The notes: generated by a model from the letters alone, not told the origin. A DNA stretch of 64,000 nucleotides from Brotonthovivens ammoniilytica (GCF_025566885.1 NZ_JAOQJQ010000009.1:50995-114994), one strand, 5' to 3'. Counted from the first letter of the stretch, positions 36,027-45,106 are shown. Numbers and translations: made by a program.

Positions 36027-36066
36027 AAACGGTATTGAAACCGTTGCTGTCTGGCATACGGTTTTT
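36027..36066 (+). promoter_or_regulatory. Possible attenuator in the ABC-F leader
   Basis: AACGGT-attgaa-ACCGTT (36028-36045) overlaps and excludes AAACCGT-n13-ACGGTTT (36038-36064), which is followed by TTGTCTT. The two mutually exclusive hairpins resemble an antiterminator/terminator pair. The T run is short. The rest of 35796-36120 is AT-rich with no gene I can support. Confidence 0.35.
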
Positions 36067-36120
36067 GTCTTGTGTATCTTGTATAAAATAATTGACATAT
36101 ATAAGGAAAGGAAACTATTT

Positions 36121-37761
36121 ATGATCAGTGCAAATAATGTCACATTACGACTGGGAAAAAAAGCTTTATTTGAAGATGTAAATATTAAATTTACGGAAGG
36201 AAACTGCTATGGCCTTATTGGTGCTAACGGCGCCGGAAAATCAACCTTTTTAAAAATCCTCACCGGCCAGTTAGAGCCTACCAACGGCGACGTCAGCATC
36301 ACACCGGGGCAAAGACTCTCCTTCCTTCAGCAGGATCATTTTAAATATGATGCATTTACCGTTCTTGATACTGTTATTATGGGAAATCAGCGCCTTTACG
36401 ATATTATGAAAGAAAAAGACGCTATTTATATGAAAGAAGACTTTACCGATGAGGACGGCATCCGGGCCAGCGAACTGGAAGCCGAATTTGCAGATATGGA
36501 CGGATGGAATGCTGAATCAGATGCTGCCATGCTGTTAAACGGCCTTGGCATTGATACAGATTTTCACTATCAGATGATGTCTGAGCTGACCGGCCCTTTA
36601 AAGGTCAAAGTACTGCTTGCCCAGGCATTGTTCGGAAACCCGGATATTCTGCTCCTGGATGAGCCTACCAATAACCTGGACTTAGATGCCATTGCATGGC
36701 TGGAAGAATTTCTGATTAATTTTGAAAATACTGTTATCGTAGTTTCCCATGACCGTTATTTTCTCAATAAAGTCTGCACACACATCGCAGATATTGATTA
36801 CGCAAAAATTCAGCTGTATGCAGGTAACTATGACTTCTGGTATGAATCCAGCCAGCTGATGATCAAACAGATGAAGGAAGCCAACAAGAAAAAAGAAGAA
36901 AAGATCAAAGAACTCCAGGACTTTATCTCCCGTTTCTCTGCAAATGCTTCTAAGTCAAAACAGGCTACTTCCAGAAAAAAAGCCCTGGAAAAAATTCAGC
37001 TGGATGAAATCAAGCCTTCCAGCAGAAAATATCCATACATCGACTTCCGTCCGGAACGTGAAATCGGAAATGAAGTGCTCTGCGTAGAAGGTTTATCCAA
37101 AACCATTGATGGAGTAAAAATCCTGGATAATATATCCTTTATTATCGGCCGCGAAGATAAAGTCGCTTTTGTAGGCGGCAATGAGCTGGCCAAAACCGTT
37201 TTGTTTAAAATTTTAACGGGAGAAATGGAAGCAGACGAAGGAACTTACAAATGGGGTGTTACCACCAGTCAGTCTTACTTTCCAAAGGACAATACCCAGA
37301 TTTTTGATACCGATCTGATTATTGTTGACTGGCTGACACAGTTTTCTGAAATCAAAGACGCTACCTATGTCCGCGGTTTCCTTGGCCGGATGCTGTTTCC
37401 GGGAGAAGACGGCGTCAAGAAAATGCGCGTGCTCTCCGGCGGTGAAAAGGTCCGTGTTCTCTTCTCCAGAATGATGATTGAAGCTTCCAACGTACTGATT
37501 CTGGATGAGCCTACCGACCACCTGGATATGGAATCCATTACGGCCCTGAATAACGGACTGATTAAGTTCCCCGGCGTCCTTTTATTTGCCTCTAGGGACC
37601 ATCAGATTGTACAGACAACAGCCAGCCGTATTATGGAAATTTTACCAAATGGAACTTTAATTGATAAAATTACCACTTATGACGAATACTTAGAAAGTGA
37701 TGAGATGGCAAGGAAACGTCAGGTATATACAATGGCCCAGTCTGATGAAGAAGATAACTAA
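36121..37761 (+). CDS. ABC-F family ATPase (YbiT-like)
   Basis: A 546-residue protein with two ABC domains and no membrane segments, so an ABC-F ribosome-associated ATPase. First Walker A is GANGAGKST (about 36-44), first Walker B ILLLDEPTNNLD. The second signature LSGGEKVR and Walker B VLILDEPTDHLD are canonical. Two sites are atypical: the first signature reads LTGPLKVK instead of LSGG(Q/E), and the second P-loop reads GGNELAKT. A charged linker (about 245-295) joins the domains. Start ATG at 36121 with AGGAAAGG; an open frame to 35782 is spurious leader translation. Confidence 0.9.
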   Translation: MISANNVTLRLGKKALFEDVNIKFTEGNCYGLIGANGAGKSTFLKILTGQLEPTNGDVSITPGQRLSFLQQDHFKYDAFTVLDTVIMGNQRLYDIMKEKDAIYMKEDFTDEDGIRASELEAEFADMDGWNAESDAAMLLNGLGIDTDFHYQMMSELTGPLKVKVLLAQALFGNPDILLLDEPTNNLDLDAIAWLEEFLINFENTVIVVSHDRYFLNKVCTHIADIDYAKIQLYAGNYDFWYESSQLMIKQMKEANKKKEEKIKELQDFISRFSANASKSKQATSRKKALEKIQLDEIKPSSRKYPYIDFRPEREIGNEVLCVEGLSKTIDGVKILDNISFIIGREDKVAFVGGNELAKTVLFKILTGEMEADEGTYKWGVTTSQSYFPKDNTQIFDTDLIIVDWLTQFSEIKDATYVRGFLGRMLFPGEDGVKKMRVLSGGEKVRVLFSRMMIEASNVLILDEPTDHLDMESITALNNGLIKFPGVLLFASRDHQIVQTTASRIMEILPNGTLIDKITTYDEYLESDEMARKRQVYTMAQSDEEDN

Positions 37762-37780
37762 ACATCATACATGTTACAAA

Positions 37781-37826
37781 AGATGCTGTATACAGAATAT
37801 TTACTGTGTACAGCATTTCTTTTTCC
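37781..37826 (+). terminator. Terminator after the ABC-F gene
   Basis: ATGCTGTATACAG-aatattta-CTGTGTACAGCAT (one mismatch) is followed by TTCTTTTT. Confidence 0.85.
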
Positions 37827-38025
37827 CGATTTTTGTTTTCAATTTCTTTTTCTTAATGACTTTACAATGATTTCACGAATATATAACGCTGCCCTGATAG
37901 TGCCTGTTCATTTCGTCTGATATATTAAAATCAATGTAAGCACTCACAGATTCCTTCCCTTTATTCATCGGAAACAGCCAATTCATGTTTCCTTAGGGAG
38001 AGGATTACAGGAACAGGAGCAGGTT

Positions 38026-39126
38026 ATGAAAACAGCGATTTCAGTTATACTTCCTATTTATAATCAGGAAACCTATTTAAGACAATGTCTTGACAGCATT
38101 ATAGAACAAACCCTTAAGGATATTGAAATTCTCTGCGTCAATGACGGTTCTACTGACAGTACTGCAGAAATTCTCTCAGAATATCAAAGAAAGGACAGCC
38201 GGATCAAAGTTTTTACCCAGGAACAAAAAGGCGCCGGAGCCGCAAGAAACCTGGGGCTTTCACAGGCCAGCGGAGAATTTCTTGTTTTCTGGGATTCCGA
38301 CGACTGGTTTGAAAAGGATGCCCTGGAAACCATGTATATGGAAATCATTAAAAAACACGGGGACATCTGTGTCTGCGGCGTCAGAAAATATAATGAGGCA
38401 GACGGCAGCTCTCAGCCGGCTCTGTCCTACTTAAAGCTGCAGTATCTGGAACATAAAACGGTTTTTAATATTAAAGATATCCCTTCCCGGATTTTTAACT
38501 TTACCACAAATGTACCCTGGAACAAGATGTTCCGCCGTTCTTTTATCTTAGACCAGAACATCCGCTGGCAGGAAATTCCCCGTTCTAACGATACGCTCTT
38601 TGTAATGACCGCTCTCTCCTGCGCAGATAAAATATGCTATACTTCTAAATTTTTGATTCATTACAGAGTGAACAATCCAAAGAGTCTCATGGGAAGCGTC
38701 TCTGCTCAGCCCTTATGCGTCTGCGAAGCTTATCAGGAGACGTACCGGCAGCTGATTAGCCGGCAGGTGTTATCAGACCCTTCTGTAACACGCAGTTTCT
38801 GCAACAAAGCTTTAGATACCCTGCTTTACGTCCTTGCTTCCCAGACAGATGCAGCCGCTTTTATAAAACTTTACGGCTGTATTAAGGATCAGCTGATTCC
38901 CCTTCTTGGCATTACAGCTATGCAGGAGCAGGATTTTTACAATAAAGAGCAGTATCATCAGCTCCAGCTGATTTTACAGCACACTCCTTCCGAATATCTG
39001 CTGTTAAACTGGAAAGACGGGAAAGCAAAGGTAGATCAGTTAAAACGGGAAACCAGGGAAGTAGCCATCAGCAAGTTTAAAGCTGCTAAATTCATACTAA
39101 AACAGTTAAAAATTATAAAATCATAG
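38026..39126 (+). CDS. Family 2 glycosyltransferase
   Basis: A 366-residue GT-A enzyme. It has the N-terminal SVILPIYNQETYLRQCLDSI, the nucleotide-binding CVNDGSTDST (about 38-47) and the metal-binding DSDDW (about 91-95). The C-terminal part resembles the cell-surface polysaccharide GT2 group. It has no membrane helix. First of three GT2 genes in a row. Sugar and acceptor cannot be told from sequence; teichoic acid-like or capsular polymers are likely targets. Confidence 0.92.
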   Translation: MKTAISVILPIYNQETYLRQCLDSIIEQTLKDIEILCVNDGSTDSTAEILSEYQRKDSRIKVFTQEQKGAGAARNLGLSQASGEFLVFWDSDDWFEKDALETMYMEIIKKHGDICVCGVRKYNEADGSSQPALSYLKLQYLEHKTVFNIKDIPSRIFNFTTNVPWNKMFRRSFILDQNIRWQEIPRSNDTLFVMTALSCADKICYTSKFLIHYRVNNPKSLMGSVSAQPLCVCEAYQETYRQLISRQVLSDPSVTRSFCNKALDTLLYVLASQTDAAAFIKLYGCIKDQLIPLLGITAMQEQDFYNKEQYHQLQLILQHTPSEYLLLNWKDGKAKVDQLKRETREVAISKFKAAKFILKQLKIIKS

Positions 39127-39143
39127 CAGCAGGAGAAAGGATT

Positions 39144-40226
39144 ATGAATGATTCTGTAAAGGTATCTGCCATCATTCCGGTATTTAACGGCGGTAAGTTA
39201 CTAAAGAAGTGTCTGGATGATCTTATCTGTCAGACCTTAAAAGAAATTGAGATCATCTGCGTCAACGACGGCTCCACCGATGATACCCCCGAAATTTTAG
39301 AGCAATATGCAAAACTAGACAGCCGCATCCGTGCTTTTCATCAGGAAAACGGCGGCGCTGCTACAGCCAGAAACTATGGTCTGACCAAAGCCCGGGGCAG
39401 CTATGTTTTGTTTCTGGATGCAGATGATTTCTTTGAACCGGATATGCTTGAAAAAACCTGGCAGCGGGCCTGTAAGCTGAATACTGATATTGTGCTGTTT
39501 AAAGGCGACCGGTACCGGCATCAGGCACAGGAATTTATCCCTATGAAGTACGCTCTGCGGGATGAGCTGCTGCCTTTCAAAGAAGTATTTAACTATCATG
39601 ATCTTTCTGATTATATTTTTAATTTTGTTGTGGGCTGGGCCTGGGATAAATTATATCGAAGAGAATTTTTAGAGACATCCGGACTTTCCTTTCAAAATCT
39701 TCGGACCTCCAACGACTTATATTTTACATTTCTGTCTCTGATTCTGGCAGAGAGCATCTGTGTGGAAGACAGCCTTCTGATTCATCACAGAATACAAATC
39801 AATGAGTCTCTCTCCGTTACCAGGGAACGCTCCTGGAACTGCTTTTATCTGGCAGGAAAAGAGCTTTATAACAAACTGCAGTCCTTAGGTGTATATCCGG
39901 AGGTTGAATTGTCCTTTGTAAACTGGATGCTGCATTTTTCCTTCTGGAATCTGGAAACCATAGAGGGCCCCTGCAAAGAAAAGGTTTACAATCTGATCCG
40001 CTCCGAAGTACTTCCACTGATTCAGTTTTCCCGTTTTCGGAAAGAGGATATCCGGCAGCCCGGACTTTATAAAAAGGCCAGGGATATGCAGACCATGGGC
40101 TTTACAGCGTATACAAAAAAGAATGCTGCCCGCAGGATTCTTCGCTTTCACGGAAGGCAGATAAAAAAAACGGCGAAAAAAATACTCCAAAAAACAAAGG
40201 GTTTTCAAACAAAAAGTTCTCAATAA
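39144..40226 (+). CDS. Family 2 glycosyltransferase
   Basis: A 360-residue GT2 enzyme similar to its neighbour. It has SAIIPVFNGGKLLKKCLDDL, CVNDGSTDDT and the metal site LFLDADDFFEPDM (about 89-101). A basic tail of about 30 residues (KKTAKKILQKTKG) could bind the membrane. It follows 17 bp after the first GT with AGGAGAAAGG as ribosome site, so the two are co-transcribed. Confidence 0.92.
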   Translation: MNDSVKVSAIIPVFNGGKLLKKCLDDLICQTLKEIEIICVNDGSTDDTPEILEQYAKLDSRIRAFHQENGGAATARNYGLTKARGSYVLFLDADDFFEPDMLEKTWQRACKLNTDIVLFKGDRYRHQAQEFIPMKYALRDELLPFKEVFNYHDLSDYIFNFVVGWAWDKLYRREFLETSGLSFQNLRTSNDLYFTFLSLILAESICVEDSLLIHHRIQINESLSVTRERSWNCFYLAGKELYNKLQSLGVYPEVELSFVNWMLHFSFWNLETIEGPCKEKVYNLIRSEVLPLIQFSRFRKEDIRQPGLYKKARDMQTMGFTAYTKKNAARRILRFHGRQIKKTAKKILQKTKGFQTKSSQ

Positions 40227-40249
40227 TATTTTTTTAAGGAAGGGGTACT

Positions 40250-41365
40250 ATGCCAAAGGTATCAATTATTATTCCAACCTACAATGTAGAAGCTTATTTA
40301 AGACAATGTATGGACAGTGTCACCGGCCAGACACTGACAGATCTTGAAATTCTGGCTGTCAATGACGGTTCCACCGACCATTCACTGGAAATTTTAAAAG
40401 AATATGAAAAAAAAGACAGCCGCATCCGCATTCTTGACGGACCAAACGGCGGATACGGAAAAGCAATGAACCGGGGGTTAAATGCTGCCACCGGAGAATA
40501 CATCGGCATTGTGGAACCGGATGATTTTATTCTTCCGGACATGTACAAAGATCTGTATCAAATTGCTGTCAAAGAAAATCTGGATATTATCAAAGCTGAT
40601 TTTTACCGCTTCACCGGAGATAATCCTTCCAATCTGGAAAAAACCTATGTGCCTCTCTCCCCCTCCGGCCGGGGATACCGTCAGGTGATCTGTCCTGCCC
40701 ACCGGCTGGAAGTCTTTAAATTTGTTTTAAATACATGGAGCGGCATTTATAAACGTAAATTTCTGGAAGACTTTCAGATCCGCCACAATGAAACCCCCGG
40801 CGCCTCTTATCAGGACAACGGATTCTGGTTCCAGACATTTACTCAGGCAGAAAGGATTATGTTCCTTGACAAACCTTATTATATGAACCGCCGGGATAAC
40901 CCAAATTCTTCTGTCCATAATCGGGAAAAGGTTTATTGCATGAATGAAGAATATGCCTTTATCCGCCGGTTTATGGAACAGCACCCTGACATTTTAAAAA
41001 CCTTTATGGGTGTTTATCACTACAAACAGTATCACAATTACGTATTTACCTTTCAACGGATTGACGATTCTTTCCGAAAAGAATACGCCAAAAGATTTGC
41101 CCTGGAATTTAGGGAAGCTTATGACCGTCAGGAAATAGATGAGTCTTTATTCTCTGATAAGGATCTGTACAACCTCTCCATTCTGCTGGAGGATCCGTTA
41201 AAATATTATTACTGGCAGAGCTTCAATTCCGAAATGCAGCGTCTGCTTCAGGAAAATAACCGCTTAAAGAAAGAAGTCCGTTATGTGGAAAAGCTTCGCA
41301 AAAGCCCTGTTTACCGGCCCGCAAAAGCTCTGATAAAAACCTGCCGCAAACTGCGCCGGAAATAA
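40250..41365 (+). CDS. Family 2 glycosyltransferase
   Basis: A 371-residue GT2 enzyme with SIIIPTYNVEAYLRQCMDSV and AVNDGSTDHS. The metal site here is VEPDDF rather than DxDD, a recognised variant. Its C-terminal half (long helical region after about 230 and a coiled segment LLQENNRLKKEVRYVEKL) differs from the two preceding GTs, so it likely transfers a different sugar. It has AAGGAAGGGG as ribosome site. It is last in the GT group. Confidence 0.92.
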   Translation: MPKVSIIIPTYNVEAYLRQCMDSVTGQTLTDLEILAVNDGSTDHSLEILKEYEKKDSRIRILDGPNGGYGKAMNRGLNAATGEYIGIVEPDDFILPDMYKDLYQIAVKENLDIIKADFYRFTGDNPSNLEKTYVPLSPSGRGYRQVICPAHRLEVFKFVLNTWSGIYKRKFLEDFQIRHNETPGASYQDNGFWFQTFTQAERIMFLDKPYYMNRRDNPNSSVHNREKVYCMNEEYAFIRRFMEQHPDILKTFMGVYHYKQYHNYVFTFQRIDDSFRKEYAKRFALEFREAYDRQEIDESLFSDKDLYNLSILLEDPLKYYYWQSFNSEMQRLLQENNRLKKEVRYVEKLRKSPVYRPAKALIKTCRKLRRK

Positions 41366-41447
41366 TTTTTCCTAAATGATACTGGGTTTTATTACTTTTC
41401 TGTTATATGATAGTATATAAAAGAAAAAAGGAAAGAAACTATGAGAT

Positions 41448-42257
41448 ATGATGACACCTTCAAATGATACCATAAAACAACCAAAATCCATCGCCATTGT
41501 CACCGGCGCCTCTAGCGGACTTGGGCAGGAATATGTGAAATATCTGTGTGAAAAATTTCCCTTAGATGAAATCTGGCTGGCGGCAAGACGTAAGGACCGG
41601 CTTTATGCACTGGCAGATACACTGTCCGTCCCATCAAAGGTTTTCCCCCTGGATCTTGCAGATGAAAAAGCTATAGAAGTGCTCTCCCTGGCATTGGAAA
41701 AAGAACAGCCCTTTATTCAATTTTTAATCAACGCCGCCGGTTTTGGGAAAATGGGCTCTTATAAAGATATCCCGTTGAAAGAACTGGATCATATGGTCCT
41801 TGTAAACTGCAAAGCTATGATGGACATTACCCAGATTTGTATTCCCTACACAAAAAAAGGAAGCCGGATACTGGAAATCTCCTCCGTTGCTTCCTTTCAG
41901 CCCCTTCCGGGGTTTAATGTGTATGCAGCTTCTAAAGCCTTTGTCACCAGCTACAGCCGGGCACTGCACTGGGAACTGTTTTTAAAGGGCATCAAAGTCA
42001 CCGGCGTCTGCCCTTACTGGATCCGCGATACGGAATTTATCGAAACTACAAAATCCGGAACCGCCAGGCCCGATGCCATCCGCCACTTTATGCTGGGCAC
42101 CACTGCAAAAAAGGTCGTCCGAAATTCTATGTTTCAAAATAAAATAGGACTTGGTATTGCAACCCCAGGAATTATCAGTACACTTTATCGGCTGGGAGCT
42201 AAATTTGTTCCCCACGAAATCGCCATCGCCGCCTGGGAAGGCCTGCGGCGGCTATAA
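41448..42257 (+). CDS. Short-chain dehydrogenase/reductase
   Basis: A 269-residue classical SDR. It has the NAD(P) motif TGASSGLG (about 19-26), NAAGFG near 97-102, catalytic Ser in EISSVASFQ and YxxxK in YAASKAF (about 160-166). The substrate is unknown. Start is at 41448 or the next ATG at 41451. The only good ribosome site (AAAAAAGGAAAG) fits an ATG at 41441 that opens an 8-codon peptide instead. Ends 6 bp into the oppositely oriented pgeF gene. Confidence 0.85.
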   Translation: MMTPSNDTIKQPKSIAIVTGASSGLGQEYVKYLCEKFPLDEIWLAARRKDRLYALADTLSVPSKVFPLDLADEKAIEVLSLALEKEQPFIQFLINAAGFGKMGSYKDIPLKELDHMVLVNCKAMMDITQICIPYTKKGSRILEISSVASFQPLPGFNVYAASKAFVTSYSRALHWELFLKGIKVTGVCPYWIRDTEFIETTKSGTARPDAIRHFMLGTTAKKVVRNSMFQNKIGLGIATPGIISTLYRLGAKFVPHEIAIAAWEGLRRL

Positions 42258-43115
42258 CTTCTTCAGGCACAAAAAACCCCCCAGATTCCCCCGCTTTCCG
42301 TGGCTTGCTCTGTGGGAAAATAAAAGATCCGGATTACAGCAGGTGCAGATATTGGTAACTGCCAAGTGAGACTTTTTAATACCGGCTTCCAGCAGAAGGA
42401 TTTCATTGGCTTTCCAAAGATCCAGCTGATACTTTCCTCCTGTTTTTGGAAGCAGAATTTCCTGCTCCTGTTCTTTAAATTCTCTTTTAAAAGCATCAGC
42501 CACATCCTCACTGACCTCATAGCAGTCCTGACAGATGGACGGGCCTATGGCAGCCACCACATCCTCAGGGCGGGTGCCGTAAGCATTTTCCATTGCCTGA
42601 ATTGTTTTTAATCCAATCCTTCCCACAGTTCCCCGCCATCCGGAATGGGTCATTCCAATGGCTCGATGTATGGGATCCACAAAAAACAACGGTACACAGT
42701 CGGCGAAAAAAGTTGACAGCGTCAGTCCCGGCACATTTGTAATCAGGCCATCTACATCCGTATAAGTTCTGGGCTTTATCAGCCCGCACCCGGCGTCAGC
42801 CTCTGTAACTGTCCGGACATTTGTGGTATGTGTCTGATCTGAAAATACAAATCCTTCAAACTGCGTATGAAGAGCCCGGGCAGTCCTTTTAAAATTCTCT
42901 GTAACGTCTTTGGCACGGTCGCCTCTTGTAAAGCTTAAATTCAGTTCCGAAAACATTCCTTCACTGACTCCGCCTTTTCTGGTTGTAAAGCCATGTGACA
43001 CAATCCCGGTTTTTTCAAGATTTTCAAAATAAAGCAGCGGAAACTTTTCTTTTTCACCTATTTCTTCATATTTCAGCTTTAATATCCGGTCCGCATTTTT
43101 TCTCACAAATTCCAT
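42252..43115 (-). CDS. pgeF: Peptidoglycan editing factor PgeF (multicopper-laccase-like, YfiH)
   Basis: A 287-residue protein of the YfiH/PgeF family, which hydrolyses wrong amino acids from UDP-MurNAc precursors. The zinc-site residues are visible: His in SDQTHTTNVR, Cys/Asp in FADCVPLFFVDP, His in MTHSGWRGTV and CQDCYEVSEDV. The N-terminus contains an extra region of about 30 residues compared with E. coli YfiH, as in Clostridial forms. Overlaps the convergent SDR gene by 6 bp. Follows the yraN-like gene by 21 bp. Confidence 0.93.
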   Translation of the reverse strand: MEFVRKNADRILKLKYEEIGEKEKFPLLYFENLEKTGIVSHGFTTRKGGVSEGMFSELNLSFTRGDRAKDVTENFKRTARALHTQFEGFVFSDQTHTTNVRTVTEADAGCGLIKPRTYTDVDGLITNVPGLTLSTFFADCVPLFFVDPIHRAIGMTHSGWRGTVGRIGLKTIQAMENAYGTRPEDVVAAIGPSICQDCYEVSEDVADAFKREFKEQEQEILLPKTGGKYQLDLWKANEILLLEAGIKKSHLAVTNICTCCNPDLLFSHRASHGKRGNLGGFLCLKKL

Positions 43116-43136
43116 AAATAACTATCCATCCTCCTG

Positions 43137-43505
43137 TTATATCCGAAATGTTCCGCAGTATTCAAAAGCATTTTGATACAGCCTGCATCCGGTATCATCA
43201 ATACAGATAACATCAAACCTGCAGGCCGTAAAGATATTTTTTCCATGGGTTTTTAAATAAAACAGCGCCGTATTGGAAATATGTCTCTTTTTATTTAAGG
43301 TAACAGCCTCCTCCGGCGTTCCTGTCATATGATTACTGCGGTATTTTACTTCCACAAATACCAGCTCTCCATTTTCTCTGGCGATTAGATCAATCTCACC
43401 CAACATACAGCGGAAATTCTGTTCCAGGATTTCATATCCCTGCACTGTAAGCCAGGCCGCCGCCCGCTTTTCATAGAGCTTCCCCTTCTTATAATGATGA
43501 TTCAT
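43137..43505 (-). CDS. YraN family (UPF0102) putative endonuclease
   Basis: A 122-residue protein of the YraN family. It has GKLYEKRAAAWLTVQGYEIL, then the nuclease-like LGEIDLIARENGELVFVEVKYR (about 38-58) with the D-E-K pattern of a PD-(D/E)XK fold. The family is predicted to act on DNA, but its role is not settled. GGGAAG upstream of the ATG at 43505. Middle of the sanA-like/hypothetical/yraN/pgeF group. Confidence 0.92.
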   Translation of the reverse strand: MNHHYKKGKLYEKRAAAWLTVQGYEILEQNFRCMLGEIDLIARENGELVFVEVKYRSNHMTGTPEEAVTLNKKRHISNTALFYLKTHGKNIFTACRFDVICIDDTGCRLYQNAFEYCGTFRI

Positions 43506-43550
43506 CTGCTTCCCATTTCTGCTCTCTATGCTTATATGCCGGACACTTCT

Positions 43551-44174
43551 CTAATATTCACCGGTGGCTTCCTGATATTTTCGGCTTCCGGTCTGGGCAT
43601 AACTTCTCTTTCCTGAAGGAATTACTGATTTTGTTTTCAAATCCACCGCATAATATTCCACCAGATAGGTGCTCTGCCCATCCTGTTCTGTTCCGTTCAC
43701 TGCATACAGATAGCATTTTCCGTTTTTAGACATCCGGTCAAATACCAGCCGTTCTGAAAGTTCCTTTTCTTCTGATCCTATAGTTTCCCCACAGAGACCA
43801 AGATCATAGTATGTATTTCCTTTAGCATCAAACCCTTCTGTAAAAGAGCATCCCTTTTCTTTTAGTATCTGATCATATATCAGCCGGGCAGCCTCACTGT
43901 AGGGATCCTTAAGGTTTTGATCCTGCCACTCCTTTTGAACCTTATCTTCTTTTGCTGATTCATCATCACTTTCTGCTTTTGACTGTTCTTTTTGTGTCTG
44001 TTCTTCCTGCGGTTGCTCTTCCTGTGCTTTATCTGATTCCTGTGTTTCATCTGTCTCATAAAGAAACTCTATATCCTGATCTGACTCAATAGGTTTCCGC
44101 GCAAAGATTCCCACAGGTTCACAAAAATAATGCTCACTTTTATCCAGAAACCGGGGAATCAAGCTGTAAATCAC
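43551..44174 (-). CDS. Hypothetical protein, apparently lacking its N-terminus
   Basis: A 207-residue reading frame I do not recognise. It starts with a GTG at 44174 preceded by AGGATG. The first 25 residues (IYSLIPRFLDKSEHYF) look like a folded domain interior rather than a natural start, with no signal peptide. Residues about 38-80 are very acidic and Gln-rich (EEQPQEEQTQKEQSK). The C-terminal part has KGNTYYDLGLCGETIG and ends in TGSRKYQEATGEY. The frame is open only to a TGA seven codons upstream of the GTG. It may be the remnant of an exported protein that lost its 5' end, or use a non-canonical start. Confidence 0.45.
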   Translation of the reverse strand: MIYSLIPRFLDKSEHYFCEPVGIFARKPIESDQDIEFLYETDETQESDKAQEEQPQEEQTQKEQSKAESDDESAKEDKVQKEWQDQNLKDPYSEAARLIYDQILKEKGCSFTEGFDAKGNTYYDLGLCGETIGSEEKELSERLVFDRMSKNGKCYLYAVNGTEQDGQSTYLVEYYAVDLKTKSVIPSGKRSYAQTGSRKYQEATGEY

Positions 44175-44207
44175 TTTATCTGCATCCTGTTCTCAAGATT
44201 AGTATAC

Positions 44208-44885
44208 TCAGTCATTGGTAAGATTTCCATCTCCTTTTATAGAAATAACCTCACCTTCATAGGTTGGTTTTGCGTGAACAGCGACGGTAAATACATCTTT
44301 CACTCTTGCCAGTATCTCTCGAAGCTCCCGGTAGGACTGTCTGGAATAGGTTCTGGCATCTGCAGACACTCCGTAAGCATCCAGCCCTAACTTGTCTGCC
44401 ACATACAAGGCCCGGTATAAATGGTATTCCTGGGTAACAATAATTACCTTTTCTGCCTGAAAAATTTCTTTGGCCCGATACATACTTTCATATGTGGAAA
44501 ACCCGGCATGGTCCATAAAAACATCCTCAGATACAATTCCCCGATCCATGGCATAATTCTTCATGGTGTTTACTTCGTCATAATCCTTTCTCCCGTGATC
44601 TCCTGACATCAAAAGCTTTGGTGCCGCATGTTTCTGATAAAGATCTATCCCCGCATCCAGCCTGTCCTGAAGCATATAGCTTGGCTTTCCTCCTGACCAG
44701 ACCGCACAGCCCAGCACCAGAATACAATCCGCATCTTTCATCTGTGCAGCTTCTTTGGAGGTTATAATCCTCTCCTTCACAGAATATTTCACATATCCGT
44801 TTATGCCAAATACAACTCCCAGCACTGCCAGTACAACACATAATAATCCTATTAAAAAACATCTGATTCTTTTTTTCCACTTCAT
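44208..44885 (-). CDS. SanA/YdcF-like (DUF218) membrane protein
   Basis: A 225-residue protein with one N-terminal transmembrane helix (CFLIGLLCVVLAVLGVVFG, about 8-26) and an extracytoplasmic DUF218 domain. The DUF218 pattern is DCILVLGCAV, KLLMSGDHG and IVTQEYHLYRALYVA. SanA affects vancomycin sensitivity in E. coli, and YdcF and ElyC are relatives with envelope roles. Start ATG at 44885 with GGAGGAGGAAAC upstream. The frame is open into the repeat DNA upstream, which I exclude. Confidence 0.88.
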   Translation of the reverse strand: MKWKKRIRCFLIGLLCVVLAVLGVVFGINGYVKYSVKERIITSKEAAQMKDADCILVLGCAVWSGGKPSYMLQDRLDAGIDLYQKHAAPKLLMSGDHGRKDYDEVNTMKNYAMDRGIVSEDVFMDHAGFSTYESMYRAKEIFQAEKVIIVTQEYHLYRALYVADKLGLDAYGVSADARTYSRQSYRELREILARVKDVFTVAVHAKPTYEGEVISIKGDGNLTND

Positions 44886-44948
44886 CTTCTGCTGTTTCCT
44901 CCTCCGGTCTCTGATACAGACCGGTTCCTGATAAAAAAGGCCGCCTTT

Positions 44949-45054
44949 GCGACATGACTCCATTCCGCCGCAGTGCGATCATCAGCGGAGCGTTTTTTGC
45001 TCTATAGGAATCGGTACTTTTCAGCTTTATCACAACACAGTATTTCCTATAGAG
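44949..45054 (-). repeat. Dispersed repeat, copy 8 (lacks proximal hairpin)
   Basis: Same truncated form as copy 5: GCGACATGACTCCATTCC arm, GC-rich stem and intact CTATAGG distal stem, but no GAATCCTGC hairpin. It lies 64 bp upstream of the sanA-like gene. Confidence 0.82.
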
Positions 45055-45106
45055 TAAAAAATTTGTTCTTCGGAACAATTTACTTTAACATACAGGACCA
45101 AAGTAT

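Noticed and set aside
3611..45054. CRISPR array
   Set aside because: The dispersed repeats are kilobases apart, structured and not separated by regular spacers.
44578..45078. A 166-residue gene over repeat copy 8 and the sanA-like gene
   Set aside because: It reads repeat DNA and then the wrong frame of the sanA-like gene.
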